DNA of 64,000 bases, from the NCBI RefSeq assembly GCF_041435195.1, contig NZ_CP108106.1, forward strand, positions 310,001-374,000, read 5' to 3'. This DNA is from Streptomyces sp. NBC_00224 (GTDB taxonomy: Bacteria; Actinomycetota; Actinomycetes; Streptomycetales; Streptomycetaceae). Made by a program: the position numbers and the translations under genes. Positions 51,890 to 61,219 of the stretch are shown in pieces. The notes below the pieces were generated by a model. That model was not told the origin of the DNA. It saw nothing but the letters and a program-made list of their open reading frames with translations, and searched no databases. The first letter of the stretch is position 1; every line of letters begins with the position of its first letter.

Positions 51890-52344
51890 GACATGGAGAC
51901 CTGCGGGCGGGAGCGGGCGATGGCCACGTCGCCGCCGTGCGCACCGAAGAGCCAGAGCTGAGGCGTCTGATGGGTCGTCAGATCGGCGACTCGGTCCGTC
52001 ACAAAGTCACCAGTTCGGACATGCCGACCGTACCGTCGCCATCCCGGTCGGCCTCGCCCGTGCGCAGTCCTTCCACCAGCACCCCGGTGAACAAGAACGG
52101 CCGGAAGCACACGCGCTGCCTCCGCGCTGGGCACTGGCCCGCCACCCTCCAATGCGTACTGAATCGAGCTGGAAGCCGTGAAAACAGCTCGCCCTCGCCG
52201 CGTACCCATGTGATCGAGCTCCTGGAAACTCTCCTCGCCGTGGGCGTCCGTACCGGAGCGAATGAGGAGCCCACCCGCGAAGGCGCCCGCGTAGCAGCAG
52301 TCGAGAAGGAGCACTGCCCGCTGCGCACGGCTCGCCGGCATCAA
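51890..52344 (-). pseudogene. Caspase-family protease relic
   Basis: Minus-strand frames give RAVLLLDCCYAGAFAGGLLI (catalytic Cys in DCC), SFQELDHMGTRRGRAVFTAS SSIQYALEGG, then in another frame FTGVLVEGLRTGEADRDGDG TVGMSELVTL, then VTDRVADLTTHQTPQLWLFG AHGGDVAIARSR. These are the C-terminal two thirds of a bacterial caspase. The His-containing N-terminal part is missing and frameshifts separate the pieces. Confidence 0.8.
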
Positions 52345-52383
52345 GCAGTGCGGGCGCGGCGGTGAGAGTCACGAACAGGGCGT

Positions 52384-52566
52384 TCACCTGCTCCAGAATG
52401 CTCGACCGGGCGCCCGGCGGGCAGGCCCAGCGTCCGGCTTTGTGACGTCCTCCACGTCAAGCTGGAGGAGGTCCTCCCATAGGCCGTCCAACTCCCAGAG
52501 CAGTGACTCGACGTCTTGGCCGGGCTGCTCGAACCCCTGGACCTCTATGCGCAGCTGTCCGATCAT
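52384..52566 (-). CDS. EACC1-like effector-associated protein, small or truncated
   Basis: 60 residues from ATG 52566: GQLRIEVQGFEQPGQDVESL LWELDGLWEDLLQLDVEDVT then AGPARRAPGRA. This beginning matches EACC1 (effector-associated constant component 1) proteins, which are encoded with caspase, trypsin and other effectors in actinomycete conflict systems. It ends early, where the family has a membrane- or effector-proximal helix. Directly upstream of the caspase relic on the same strand. Confidence 0.6.
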   Translation of the reverse strand: MIGQLRIEVQGFEQPGQDVESLLWELDGLWEDLLQLDVEDVTKPDAGPARRAPGRAFWSR

Positions 52567-52932
52567 GGGTGCCCCTCATTTCTCAGTTCGGCACTGCCCG
52601 GCCGCTTCCGCCCCATGGCCGCAACTCGACATCAGAGACCCCAGGCACTCCGCGCGCGCCCGCACAGAGTGCCCCGAGCAACTGCTGGATCCGCTGATGC
52701 CGTGCGGCCGCTACCACGCCATCAACTACACCGCCCGCGCCACCAGGCTCCCCCCCCTCGAACCGGGCGCGCCGCGATTCTCCGACTTCGCCGCCCCGGG
52801 CAGCGACGACATGTGGAGGGGTGCTGCGTGGATTGTGGAGAAACTCTGCACGCCTCGCACATCCCAGCCCGCCGGGCGTGGCTAGATTCACCGGTGTTGC
52901 AGACGGCATATCTCCCTGATGAAAGGCGTGTC
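52567..52932. other. Intergenic, no gene seen
   Basis: 366 bp between the EACC1-like start and the ricin-type gene. TAGATT near 52885 could be a -10 box for the latter. Nothing else supportable. Confidence 0.5.
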
Positions 52933-53445
52933 ATGCGCAAGCCAATGGCGTTTCTGTCGGCGGTCTTCCTGGCGGTGGGCTTCCATGCGGCCATGGCCCC
53001 GCAGGCCTCGGCGGCCGGCCCCAACTGGGGAGAGCTCATCACCCCGGTCGGCCCCGGCACCTGGTACCCCGCAAAGTGCGCCACTCCCAAGGGCAACAGC
53101 ACGGCCAACGGGACCATCATCACCCTGTGGACCTGTACAGGGGACGAGCTCCAGAAGTGGGACCACGACGGCTACCAGATGGTTCACAAGGCGAGCGGGA
53201 AGTGCCTGACCCCGCAGGGCGACGGGTACAACGTCAACGGCGCGGTGCTCACCCTGTGGCCGTGCGACGACAGCGGCAACAACCGCAGCCAGCAGTTCTG
53301 GTCGAGCGACTGGTCCATCAAGACCAACTACTCGGACAAGTGCCTCACCAACAAGGGCGGTTCGTCCGGCAACGGCACCTACCTCACCCTGTGGACCTGC
53401 GCCTCGGACTTTCCGCCGGAGCAGCACTGGCAGATGCGGTACTGA
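52933..53445 (+). CDS. Secreted ricin-type beta-trefoil lectin, copy 2
   Basis: 170 residues from ATG 52933. Signal peptide MRKPMAFLSAVFLAVGFHAA, cleavage near ASAAG. Three trefoil repeats: CATPKGNSTANGTIITLWTC TGDELQKW, SGKCLTPQGDGYNVNGAVLT LW and SDKCLTNKGGSSGNGTYLTL WTC ending EQHW. Closely similar in every repeat to copy 1 at 41205, so a duplication. Both copies are near a giant modular exoprotein gene. Confidence 0.9.
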   Translation: MRKPMAFLSAVFLAVGFHAAMAPQASAAGPNWGELITPVGPGTWYPAKCATPKGNSTANGTIITLWTCTGDELQKWDHDGYQMVHKASGKCLTPQGDGYNVNGAVLTLWPCDDSGNNRSQQFWSSDWSIKTNYSDKCLTNKGGSSGNGTYLTLWTCASDFPPEQHWQMRY

Positions 53446-53961
53446 CGGGCGGCACCCCGGTGGACGGGGCCCCGGCCCGGTGGTCGGGGCTCAGCGGGCA
53501 CGCGGGTTCAAGGACGGGCTGTCAGCCGGCAGGGCGTGATGCCGCAACGCACAGGTGCGGCAGGGGAAATCGCCCGCTGTCCGGCTGCTGTGGGCTGCGG
53601 GACAGCAGCGCTGGCCAGGTCCGCTCACGCGGCATGTGATGCCCTTTCGCGCGACCGGTCAGAGCAGGTAGACCCCCTGCTCGGCCGGTGCTCCTGGCTG
53701 CGACGGGCCTCATGACTTGCGGTATGGGCGGGGGTTTTCCAGCTCCGCCGAGACCGCGCATACCGGTGGCCGCCGCCCGCAGGTGTGCGGGGCGAGCCGT
53801 TCATCGAGATCTGTTGGCCGCACCGGATGTGCGGACCAGCTGAATACACGCCCGCACTGGCGGGGGCAGCCCTGTGAAGGCTTGGTCCCACCGGCCGGGT
53901 GAACCCGGCTGTGCCCGAGCAGGCACAGCCCCTGACCGACGAGATACGGGGGAGTTCTCTC
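53446..53961. other. Intergenic upstream of giant protein 2
   Basis: 516 bp without a supportable gene. A GGGGAG ribosome site precedes the TTG start at 53962. The TTGTCC/GGACAA module was not found here. Confidence 0.5.
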
Positions 53962-56900
53962 TTGAGATCCATCCAACGGGCATCCGTGCCGGTAGCCGCG
54001 CTGGCTGCCTGTGCGGCCTTGACCGGGGGCTTACTCCAAGCCGTTCCTGCGGCCGCCGCGCCAACGCCCTCCACCGGGGGTGCCCCGCCACCCGCCACGT
54101 CCGGACGTGTGGACAGTCCGGACGAGACGCTGGGCAAGGGCTGGAAGACCTCCGAGGACCGCGCGGTGACCGGCGCGGCCGACGCCAAGGCCTTCAAGAT
54201 ACTTGTCGCCGACGAGGCAAAGGCGTACGAGTGGAAGACGGTCGCCGCGCTGGCGGAGCCGGGAGTGCCCGCCGACTCCTGGATCGGCAACCAGTGCGTC
54301 ATGGACGACTCCCATGTAGCCGCTGTGTATGCCCCGCGCGCGTTCACGAACAAGCCCGACCTCATGCAGGGCGGCGCGTTCACAGCGATCGTGAACACCA
54401 GGACGGGTGAGGTGACGAAGCTGCCGTTCACCGCCACGCTCGCCTACTTCGACCCCACCTGCAACACCACCACGCACACGGCCGCCTTCACCCAGTACCG
54501 CGACATGAACGACATGGCGCAGGTGAAGACGCAGGTGATCACCGTGGACACGGCCGGCACCACGGTCGTGAAGACGGGGGAACTGCGCGGGCAGGTGTCG
54601 TCGGCGGCACCGGTGAAGGGCGGTGTCGTCGCCGGTCTGGGCCGCGATCTCGTCCAGATCGACGGCAAGGGGAAGATCCGCCGACTCGCCAGGGGCGACA
54701 GCATCCCCTTCGACATCCGCCCCATGACAGGGGACCGGATCGGCTTCGTGGACCGCAAGGACACGAAGACGGCGCAGGCGAAGGTGTACGGCGGCAGCGG
54801 TGAGCCGCTCACGGTCGCCACCGGGCCCCTGGGCGACCTGGAGCTGGTGCCCGGCGCGCAGGGCCGCGTCTTCCTCACCGGCCGTCCCCAGAACGTCAAG
54901 GTGGAAGGGAGCGGAGTCACCCGGCTCAACACGCCGGCCGACACCGACGTCTCCTCCCACGGTCGCCTCGCCGTCGCTCCCGTACTCACCCCCAGTGTCC
55001 GCGCCGGACTGACCCGGATCAAGGCGGCCGGAAAGGACTTCGACAGGCCGGCCGAGCCCGAGGCGGGTGTGCGTTCCCGCTCCGGGACGGCCCCCGAGAC
55101 GTCGGACGACGACACCGCGATGACGGTCACGTCGACCGTCACGGCGACGGGCAAGGAGGTGCGGCAGCAGGTCGCCCCGACGCGGCAGAGCCCCATCGAG
55201 GGTCTCTCCCCCGCCCTGACCGGTGACGCCAAGCCGCGTACGCTGCCCCGTGCGGCCGCAGCCGCGCCCGACTCCCACGACCCCCGTGACACCGACCGCT
55301 GGTGCTCCGTCTCCCGCAACGACATGAGTGTGCAGGCGCTGCAGCCTACGTCCAACCAGGTCGAGTGGGCGGTGGACATGGCCGTACGCGGCGAGCTGCG
55401 CAGCAACTGGATCCGTCAGGGCGACTACCGCGGCCAGGCCGGGCTCCTGACGACCGACCCCCAGGGCCTCTTCCCCCGCCCGGAGCTGAAGGGAGGCGGC
55501 CGGATCCCCGCCAACGTGCTGCTCGGCATCCTGGCACAGGAGTCCAACCTGTGGCAGGCCGAATCCGGCGCGGTCCCCGGCCAGATGGGCAGCCCGCTGG
55601 CGGCCGTGGACGGCTACTACGGCCACAGCGCGAAGGACACCCTGCTCGGCTACTGGCGCATCAACTGGGACAAGTCCGACTGCGGTTACGGCGTCGGCCA
55701 GGTCACCGACGGCATGCGCCTGAAGGGGCACGAGAAGACCGGCGAAACCAGCCTTGAGCCGGCGCTGCAGAAGGCGATCGCCGTCGACTACGCCACCAAC
55801 ATCGCCGCCTCCATGAAGATCCTCACCGACAAGTGGAACGAGGTGCACGCCGACGGGCAGAAGATCACGGTCAACAACGACGATCCCTCCCGCGTGGAGA
55901 ACTGGTTCACGGCGGCCTGGAACTACAATCTCGGCTTCAACCCCAAGTCGGCGGCCGGACAGAACGGCGGCAGCTGGGGCCTGGGCTGGTACAACAACCC
56001 CGCCAACCCCATGTACAAGAAGGGTGCCTGGGACCACCCGTTCATGGATGTGAGCCTCAACACGAACAACATCCGTGACGCGGCGACCCCGCAGTACTGG
56101 CCGTACGAGATGAAGGTGATGGGCTGGTCCGCCTGGTCCATCGACTCCGGCTTCTCCTACGGCACGGACGGCCGCCAGGACTGGAAGGGCGAATCGGGGT
56201 TCAACTCCGCCGGCTTCAACCCCGCCTGGTGGACCACCGTTGCCGACCGCTCCCGCGTCAGCCCGCCGATCAGCACCTTCTGCAACACGAAGAACAACTG
56301 CAACCCCGCCAGCCCGGTCGACTGCCCGGACGAGGCCTGCTACCGCCAGTTCTGGTGGAACCAGGAGAACGCGACCTGGAAGCCCGACTGTGCGCAGACG
56401 TGCGGGCACGAGAACATCAAGTACCAGACCCTGCGCGCCGAGCCCGGCCGGGGCTACCGGCTGAAGAACGGCAGTCCGGTGTGCGCCGGCGCCCCGGCGG
56501 GCTCCGACGTCGTCACCTCCATCCCCACCGGCACACCGACGTGGTCGGCCTGCGGGGCGGCGGCGTCGACGGGCAGCTTCCAGTTCACCTTCCATCCCGA
56601 CTGGGACCAGCACTACGAGGCGAAGGCCGATCTGCATTCGATCGGCGGCGGCCACGGCGGCCACTTCTGGTACACCCACACCCGTGACGAGAACCACCTC
56701 GGCGGCGACGGCAACCGGATGACGATCGGAGGCGAGTGGACGGCGGGCAAGACGTACGACCTCGCAGCCGTCTACGCCTACATCCCCGACACCGGAGCGC
56801 AGACCAAGGACGCGAAGTACGTCATCAGCGGCGCTGTCGGCGGCCCGTACGAGCGGTACGTCGACCAGGACGCGAACAACGGCCAGTGGGTACCGCTGGG

Positions 56901-58365
56901 CGCCTACAAGTTCACCTCCACGCCGAAGGTGACACTGACCAACTACTCGAAGGGCGCCACCGCCGACCGCGACATCGCCTGGAACTCCGTCGCCTTCAAG
57001 CCGATCAAGGGCAGGTTCGTCCAACGCTCCCTGACCGCGGCCGCGATCTTCGACCCGAACCAGGAGCTCAACTCCAACTGGCCGGTGTCGACGGAGATCA
57101 ACTCGCCCGTGCGGTCCATGAAGTCCCTCTACGACTGGGGACTGGGCCTGGCCGACAAGGGGCCGCTGTGGAACAACCCGGAGGGAGCCGACGCCCACGG
57201 CCTGTCCTCCGAGGCGCGCTGCCCGACGGCGAAGGCCGTCGGCGAGTGCACGGGGCAGCAGACGTGGGACGCGGCCGATCAGTGGGCCAAGGACATCAGG
57301 GAAGGCGGATCGGCTCCGCGCACCGACGGATCCGCCCCCGCGATGTCGATCCCCGTATGGATGGCCATGTCCAACCTGCGTCCCGACGTGTCCAAGCCCG
57401 CCTCCGAGGCGTACCGGGACCCGAACAGCTACAAGATCAAGTCTGATGTGAACGTGACGTTCGTGGTCGGCGAGGACGGGAAGATCGTTGACGGCAGCGC
57501 CGCGTCGAACTACCGGGCCCGCGTCGGCAACGCCCACCTGCCCCACTTCGTCACCAAGATCATGAAGACGATCGAGGCGGACTACGGGATTCCGGCGCCG
57601 GACATCGACTACACCACGCAGGACGCGCTGGAGTACGGCAACGTCCACACCTCCCACCCCTACACGGACGGGGACACTCCGGGCCAGGCGTACTTCCCGC
57701 ACGTCCGCGGGGCACGCATCGACGACGCCAAGCAGTGCGTCGACTTCCGTGCCATCGGCGGCGGCGTGCACGGCTACCGCGCCATGATCGGCCACAAGTC
57801 GATCAACGACAACGTCAAGGCGTGGGTGGACAAGGTCAACGCGAGCCTGCAGGCCAACCACGCGGTGAAGCGGTTCGCCGGAGACGTCTACGCGATGTTC
57901 TTCAAGAACTCCGGATCCTGGAACAACAACATGGGCGGCTCCATGATCGGCAATGCGCCTCCGATCTGGCAGGACATCGCCGCGGCCTTCTGCGCCGACG
58001 GGTCCGTCAAGCCGATGCACCTGCAGAGGAACGGCGACGCGACTCCGTCCAACGGCATCGTCTTCCAGTCCTACATGCCCGACCTCTACCTGTACGTCGA
58101 CGACCAGCTCACCGACAACCTCGGCCGCCCGTCGAACCACCGGATCAACGGCGGAGACTGGAGGAACTTCTCCAATTTCCCCGCCACCGCTCCCAACGGC
58201 AACGCCTATGCAACCTGCTCGGCGGCCACCCGCGGCAGCGGCGGCAACCCGTGGGGGGTCGACGCCCCAGCACCGATCATCGGTGACGGCCCGGGAAACC
58301 GGCCGAACAAGGTGGTCCACTGCGACGACCCGGCCAACGAGTTCACTGCCCCTCTCACCCGGTGA
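53962..58365 (+). CDS. Giant secreted modular protein 2: SLT-like and golvesin-like domains, novel C-terminus
   Basis: 1467 residues from a TTG at 53962 behind GGGGAG. Signal peptide LRSIQRASVPVAALAACAAL. Residues 60-400 (AYEWKTVAALAEPGVPADSW, YAPRAFTNKPDLMQGGAFTA I) match giant protein 1 and may form a propeller. The lysozyme-like region has VLLGILAQESNLWQAESGAV (Glu near 527) and KSDCGYGVGQVTDGM near 573. A golvesin-like domain spans about 870-1013. The last ~450 residues (HVRGARIDDAKQCVDFRAIG GGVHGYRAMIGHK) replace the SGNH domain of protein 1 and are not recognised. Likely a wall- or glycan-acting exoenzyme. Confidence 0.85.
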   Translation: MRSIQRASVPVAALAACAALTGGLLQAVPAAAAPTPSTGGAPPPATSGRVDSPDETLGKGWKTSEDRAVTGAADAKAFKILVADEAKAYEWKTVAALAEPGVPADSWIGNQCVMDDSHVAAVYAPRAFTNKPDLMQGGAFTAIVNTRTGEVTKLPFTATLAYFDPTCNTTTHTAAFTQYRDMNDMAQVKTQVITVDTAGTTVVKTGELRGQVSSAAPVKGGVVAGLGRDLVQIDGKGKIRRLARGDSIPFDIRPMTGDRIGFVDRKDTKTAQAKVYGGSGEPLTVATGPLGDLELVPGAQGRVFLTGRPQNVKVEGSGVTRLNTPADTDVSSHGRLAVAPVLTPSVRAGLTRIKAAGKDFDRPAEPEAGVRSRSGTAPETSDDDTAMTVTSTVTATGKEVRQQVAPTRQSPIEGLSPALTGDAKPRTLPRAAAAAPDSHDPRDTDRWCSVSRNDMSVQALQPTSNQVEWAVDMAVRGELRSNWIRQGDYRGQAGLLTTDPQGLFPRPELKGGGRIPANVLLGILAQESNLWQAESGAVPGQMGSPLAAVDGYYGHSAKDTLLGYWRINWDKSDCGYGVGQVTDGMRLKGHEKTGETSLEPALQKAIAVDYATNIAASMKILTDKWNEVHADGQKITVNNDDPSRVENWFTAAWNYNLGFNPKSAAGQNGGSWGLGWYNNPANPMYKKGAWDHPFMDVSLNTNNIRDAATPQYWPYEMKVMGWSAWSIDSGFSYGTDGRQDWKGESGFNSAGFNPAWWTTVADRSRVSPPISTFCNTKNNCNPASPVDCPDEACYRQFWWNQENATWKPDCAQTCGHENIKYQTLRAEPGRGYRLKNGSPVCAGAPAGSDVVTSIPTGTPTWSACGAAASTGSFQFTFHPDWDQHYEAKADLHSIGGGHGGHFWYTHTRDENHLGGDGNRMTIGGEWTAGKTYDLAAVYAYIPDTGAQTKDAKYVISGAVGGPYERYVDQDANNGQWVPLGAYKFTSTPKVTLTNYSKGATADRDIAWNSVAFKPIKGRFVQRSLTAAAIFDPNQELNSNWPVSTEINSPVRSMKSLYDWGLGLADKGPLWNNPEGADAHGLSSEARCPTAKAVGECTGQQTWDAADQWAKDIREGGSAPRTDGSAPAMSIPVWMAMSNLRPDVSKPASEAYRDPNSYKIKSDVNVTFVVGEDGKIVDGSAASNYRARVGNAHLPHFVTKIMKTIEADYGIPAPDIDYTTQDALEYGNVHTSHPYTDGDTPGQAYFPHVRGARIDDAKQCVDFRAIGGGVHGYRAMIGHKSINDNVKAWVDKVNASLQANHAVKRFAGDVYAMFFKNSGSWNNNMGGSMIGNAPPIWQDIAAAFCADGSVKPMHLQRNGDATPSNGIVFQSYMPDLYLYVDDQLTDNLGRPSNHRINGGDWRNFSNFPATAPNGNAYATCSAATRGSGGNPWGVDAPAPIIGDGPGNRPNKVVHCDDPANEFTAPLTR

Positions 58366-58391
58366 CCGCGTCCGCCACCGCGTGATGTAAT

Positions 58392-58439
58392 GCGAGGAGA
58401 AGGGGGGCGGCCATTACAAGCCACCCCCCTTCTCCTCGC
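58392..58439 (+). terminator. Strong hairpin after giant protein 2
   Basis: GCGAGGAGAAGGGGGG (58392-58407) and CCCCCCTTCTCCTCGC (58424-58439), a perfect 16-bp inverted repeat with a 16-nt loop, 27 bp after the stop. It also precedes the small membrane-protein gene by 22 bp. Confidence 0.85.
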
Positions 58440-58461
58440 GCACACCATCGGAGAACTCCTC

Positions 58462-58650
58462 ATGGGCATCCTGTACGTCGCCTTCTTCGCCGCGATCCTC
58501 TACCTCGTGCCGGTGACCCTGCTGTGCCGGAGGATCGCGAACAGGACCACGGCGCGGACGGGCTGGGCCATGGCCTTCCTGCTGATCGCCCTCCCGGTCA
58601 TCCTGCTGACGATCGGCGCGATGATCGATGCGGCAAGAGCTGCCACATGA
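58462..58650 (+). CDS. Small two-helix membrane protein
   Basis: 62 residues from ATG 58462 behind GGAGAACTCCTC. Two hydrophobic helices, ILYVAFFAAILYLVPVTLLC and GWAMAFLLIALPVILLTIGA, with a basic loop CRRIANRTTARTG. The ribosome site lies just after the hairpin. Function unknown. Confidence 0.75.
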   Translation: MGILYVAFFAAILYLVPVTLLCRRIANRTTARTGWAMAFLLIALPVILLTIGAMIDAARAAT

Positions 58651-58971
58651 CTGACTCACCTTGCCAACCCGGGGGTCAATTCAACGGCTGATCCTGGTTG
58701 TCGAGGTTCAAGTTGCTGGTCGGGGTGAGCCGGCTCTCGAGGTGAGCGGCCACCCTCATCAGGCGTGCACCCCGGGCAGACGCCCGCGGACTCCTACCAG
58801 CTGATCGGCTACACCACGAAGAGGGGCACGATCGGCGGCATGCCACCTCCCCATCCGCCGCCCGAGCGGCCCGCGTCACGCAGCCCGGGCCACGTCCGCG
58901 GTCCCGGCCTTCCTCCGCCGCCGTGGCGGCACCGCACTCAACCCCCCTCGCGTGATGCGCTCACTGTGTCG
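58651..58971. other. Intergenic, no gene seen
   Basis: 321 bp between a plus-strand and a minus-strand stop. No clear hairpin or gene found. Confidence 0.5.
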
Positions 58972-60096
58972 TCACCTGGTTGGAGGGGCAGCCGGATCAC
59001 GGTGATGCGGGTGCCGCTTGGAGCCGCCTCTTCGTTCCCGGCCCGGCCGGTCGCGGTCGACGTCAGGCGTGCAGGACTGCTGAACACCTGGTGCCGTACT
59101 CAAGGACCGGGCGGCTGCACGGTGTTCGCCGGGTGTGATCCCGTACGCGTTCCGGAACGCACGGCCGAAAGCGGTGGCGCTGGCGAAGCCCCAGCGCGCC
59201 GCGATGGCCTCGACGGTGCGGCGGCTCGACTCGGGGCAGGCCAGCTCGGCGTGGCAGCGGGCCAGTCGGCGTCGGCGGATCGTTTCGGCGACACTCACCG
59301 GCTGGTCGCGAAAGAGTGTGTAGAGGCCGCGCAGGGACATGTTGTGCCGGTCGGCGACAGCTTGGGGCGTCAGCTCGCGGTCGCCGAGGTTGTCGTCGAT
59401 GAACTGGAGGACGCGCTGGAGCATCGCCTGGGCGTGCGCCTCGGCCGGTGTCTGAACCGGTGTCTCGTCCCGGGCCTGGGCCTCGATCCGTTGCGCCAGG
59501 CACGCGGTGGCAAGGTCGAGGGCGACTGAGCCCAGGCGGAGCAACTCCTCGGGTCCGCAGCGGGGGCCGTGGTGGTGCAAGGAGCGCAGGAAGTCGGCCA
59601 GGATCTTGGCCGTCCCTCCGTCGGCTCCCGCATGCACGGGGCCTGGCTGTGCGAGGATGCGATCCACCCTGTCGGACCGCAGGGGCAGGACCGTACGGGG
59701 GATCTGCAGCACGATCGCCTCGACCGCCCCGTAGTCGCTGAAGCAGATGTTCTCCATCGGGCGTGAGGTGTCCGCCAGGACGAGACCCCCCGCCACCACG
59801 GACGCATTGCGCAACCGGGCGATGTTGAAGGCACCTTGGGTGGCGAGGGCCAGTTGATACGACCCGGGATCGTCCCGCCGGACGGGGGTCGCCGCCCGGC
59901 GCGAGCACACCCGCGAGAACGCGACCGATGAAACCCTCACCGGGCCGAGGTTCAGCCCGGTGTGCCGGGCGTGGACGTCTGACGTGCGCTGGGTGCTGAG
60001 TGGTGCGGGCGTCAGCTCGCTCGGCACCATCTCACAGAACCAGCCTGACCCGTCGGCCGACACCATTGTGTCGGCAGTGACCGCGGACCGTCCCAT
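58972..60096 (-). CDS. AraC-family regulator, paralogue of the one at 44567
   Basis: 374 residues from ATG 60096 behind AAGGGGGATGCC. N-terminal AraC-binding-like domain with SYQLALATQGAFNIARLRNA SVVAGGLVLADTS and IVLQIPRTVLPLRSDRVDRI. C-terminal HTH: DRELTPQAVADRHNMSLRGL YTLFRDQPVS and AARWGFASATAFGRAFRNAY GITPGEHR. It is longer than the 44567 protein by an insertion (QARDETPVQTPAEAHAQ) and a basic tail. No obvious target gene adjacent. Confidence 0.9.
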   Translation of the reverse strand: MGRSAVTADTMVSADGSGWFCEMVPSELTPAPLSTQRTSDVHARHTGLNLGPVRVSSVAFSRVCSRRAATPVRRDDPGSYQLALATQGAFNIARLRNASVVAGGLVLADTSRPMENICFSDYGAVEAIVLQIPRTVLPLRSDRVDRILAQPGPVHAGADGGTAKILADFLRSLHHHGPRCGPEELLRLGSVALDLATACLAQRIEAQARDETPVQTPAEAHAQAMLQRVLQFIDDNLGDRELTPQAVADRHNMSLRGLYTLFRDQPVSVAETIRRRRLARCHAELACPESSRRTVEAIAARWGFASATAFGRAFRNAYGITPGEHRAAARSLSTAPGVQQSCTPDVDRDRPGRERRGGSKRHPHHRDPAAPPTR

Positions 60097-60400
60097 GGCA
60101 TCCCCCTTGCTGGCGGCGCGACACCAACCGGCTGGTCAACCGGCGGACGCGCAGCCACACTTCCACTCGAAGCAAAAAATCGACTGTCCGTCACCAACCC
60201 CGTTCCGGGGCTCGGCATTCCTTGTTGGAGCGGAGCGCGCCGCGGTGTCGTAGGGAGAGAGGAGTGGATGCCCGCGGTGCAGTGACGGGGCTGCTGCCGT
60301 CCTCCTTGTCGCGCCCGGCCCGGTGCAGTGCGGATACGGCTGCGGCGCGCGACCACGATTGGCGGTGGTGCCGCTGGGCCGACGACGCCGCGTCGGGCGA
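60097..60400. other. Upstream region of the AraC paralogue
   Basis: 304 bp, no gene. CTGTCCGTCACC at 60184 loosely resembles the TTGTCCGTCAAC box but lacks the partner half-sites. Confidence 0.5.
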
Positions 60401-60625
60401 TCAGGGGTTTGATGACGCTCCCGGCCCATCGACGCTGTCCACGAAGTCGGCGATGAGCGCGAGAGCGACCGTCATCGCGCGCGGTTCGCTCTCCGGCACC
60501 GGCCCGGCCCCGTCCCGCCAGGCCACCGGATCGCCGCCATTAAAGGACACCCGCACCGCCTGGGCCACCATCGGCAGGTCAGCCGACTCCACGAAGTCGC
60601 CGTCCCACTGGCCCAGCTCACCCAT
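60401..60625 (-). CDS. Conserved hypothetical protein
   Basis: 74 residues from ATG 60625 (MGELGQWDGDFVESADLPMV), with AQAVRVSFNGGDPVAWRDGA and PESEPRAMTVALALIADFVD SVD. Codon bias is good, and the pattern resembles a small Streptomyces family of unknown function. No membrane or signal segment. Confidence 0.55.
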   Translation of the reverse strand: MGELGQWDGDFVESADLPMVAQAVRVSFNGGDPVAWRDGAGPVPESEPRAMTVALALIADFVDSVDGPGASSNP

Positions 60626-61219
60626 CAGCTGACCAGCCAGCGTAGCCACGCGGAGCACACGACAGAGGGGGGTGACGAAAGCAGACACAAAAGAAGCTCA
60701 ACGCAGCGAAACGCACCCATCTCGCGTTCTGGCCCCCGGCAATCGACGGGGCGGCGACTTCGACTCGCAGAGACCGCGTCAGCGCGGCCTGCTCCCCGAC
60801 GGGAGGAGCCACGGGTTGGCCGATGGATGCCCCCCCGGGGCAGACCCGCGTACTCCGGTCATGCGACCCTAACGTGCCGGGGCCCGGTGGACATGACCCG
60901 TGCACCCGCACGAGCCATGGTCGTGACGGAACTCCGGGCCCCAGCACACCCCACCGCGCCTCCTGATACTTCTCCACGCGGACGGCACCAGGGCCACCCC
61001 AGGCACCTATCCACCCCTGGAACATGTCCCGGCTCCCCCGAAAACCCCTCTTTGAACCTCGGCCGGGGGCCGCGTGACCGGCCAGGCAACGGCCTGAAAG
61101 CAAATCCCCACCCAGCGCAGTAAGCACACCGCCTGACAGGCAGGACCTCCATCATCGCCTTCGGTACCGGTAGGACCCGGAGCCGCCATGGGCGCGGATC
61201 TTGAAGTGGGCTGCGCGTC
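60626..61219. other. Intergenic, no gene seen
   Basis: 594 bp with no frame showing codon bias or recognised motif. Confidence 0.5.

Noticed and set aside
54031..58320. 1429-residue open frame on the minus strand opposite giant protein 2
   Set aside because: Shadow of a high-GC gene. The plus-strand frame has a signal peptide and domains shared with giant protein 1; the antisense frame is Arg/Val/Gly-rich without motifs.
60184..60200. CTGTCCGTCACC as a fourth copy of the TTGTCC/GGACAA module
   Set aside because: Only the first box is similar. No GGACAA at 41 bp and no palindrome at 52 bp.
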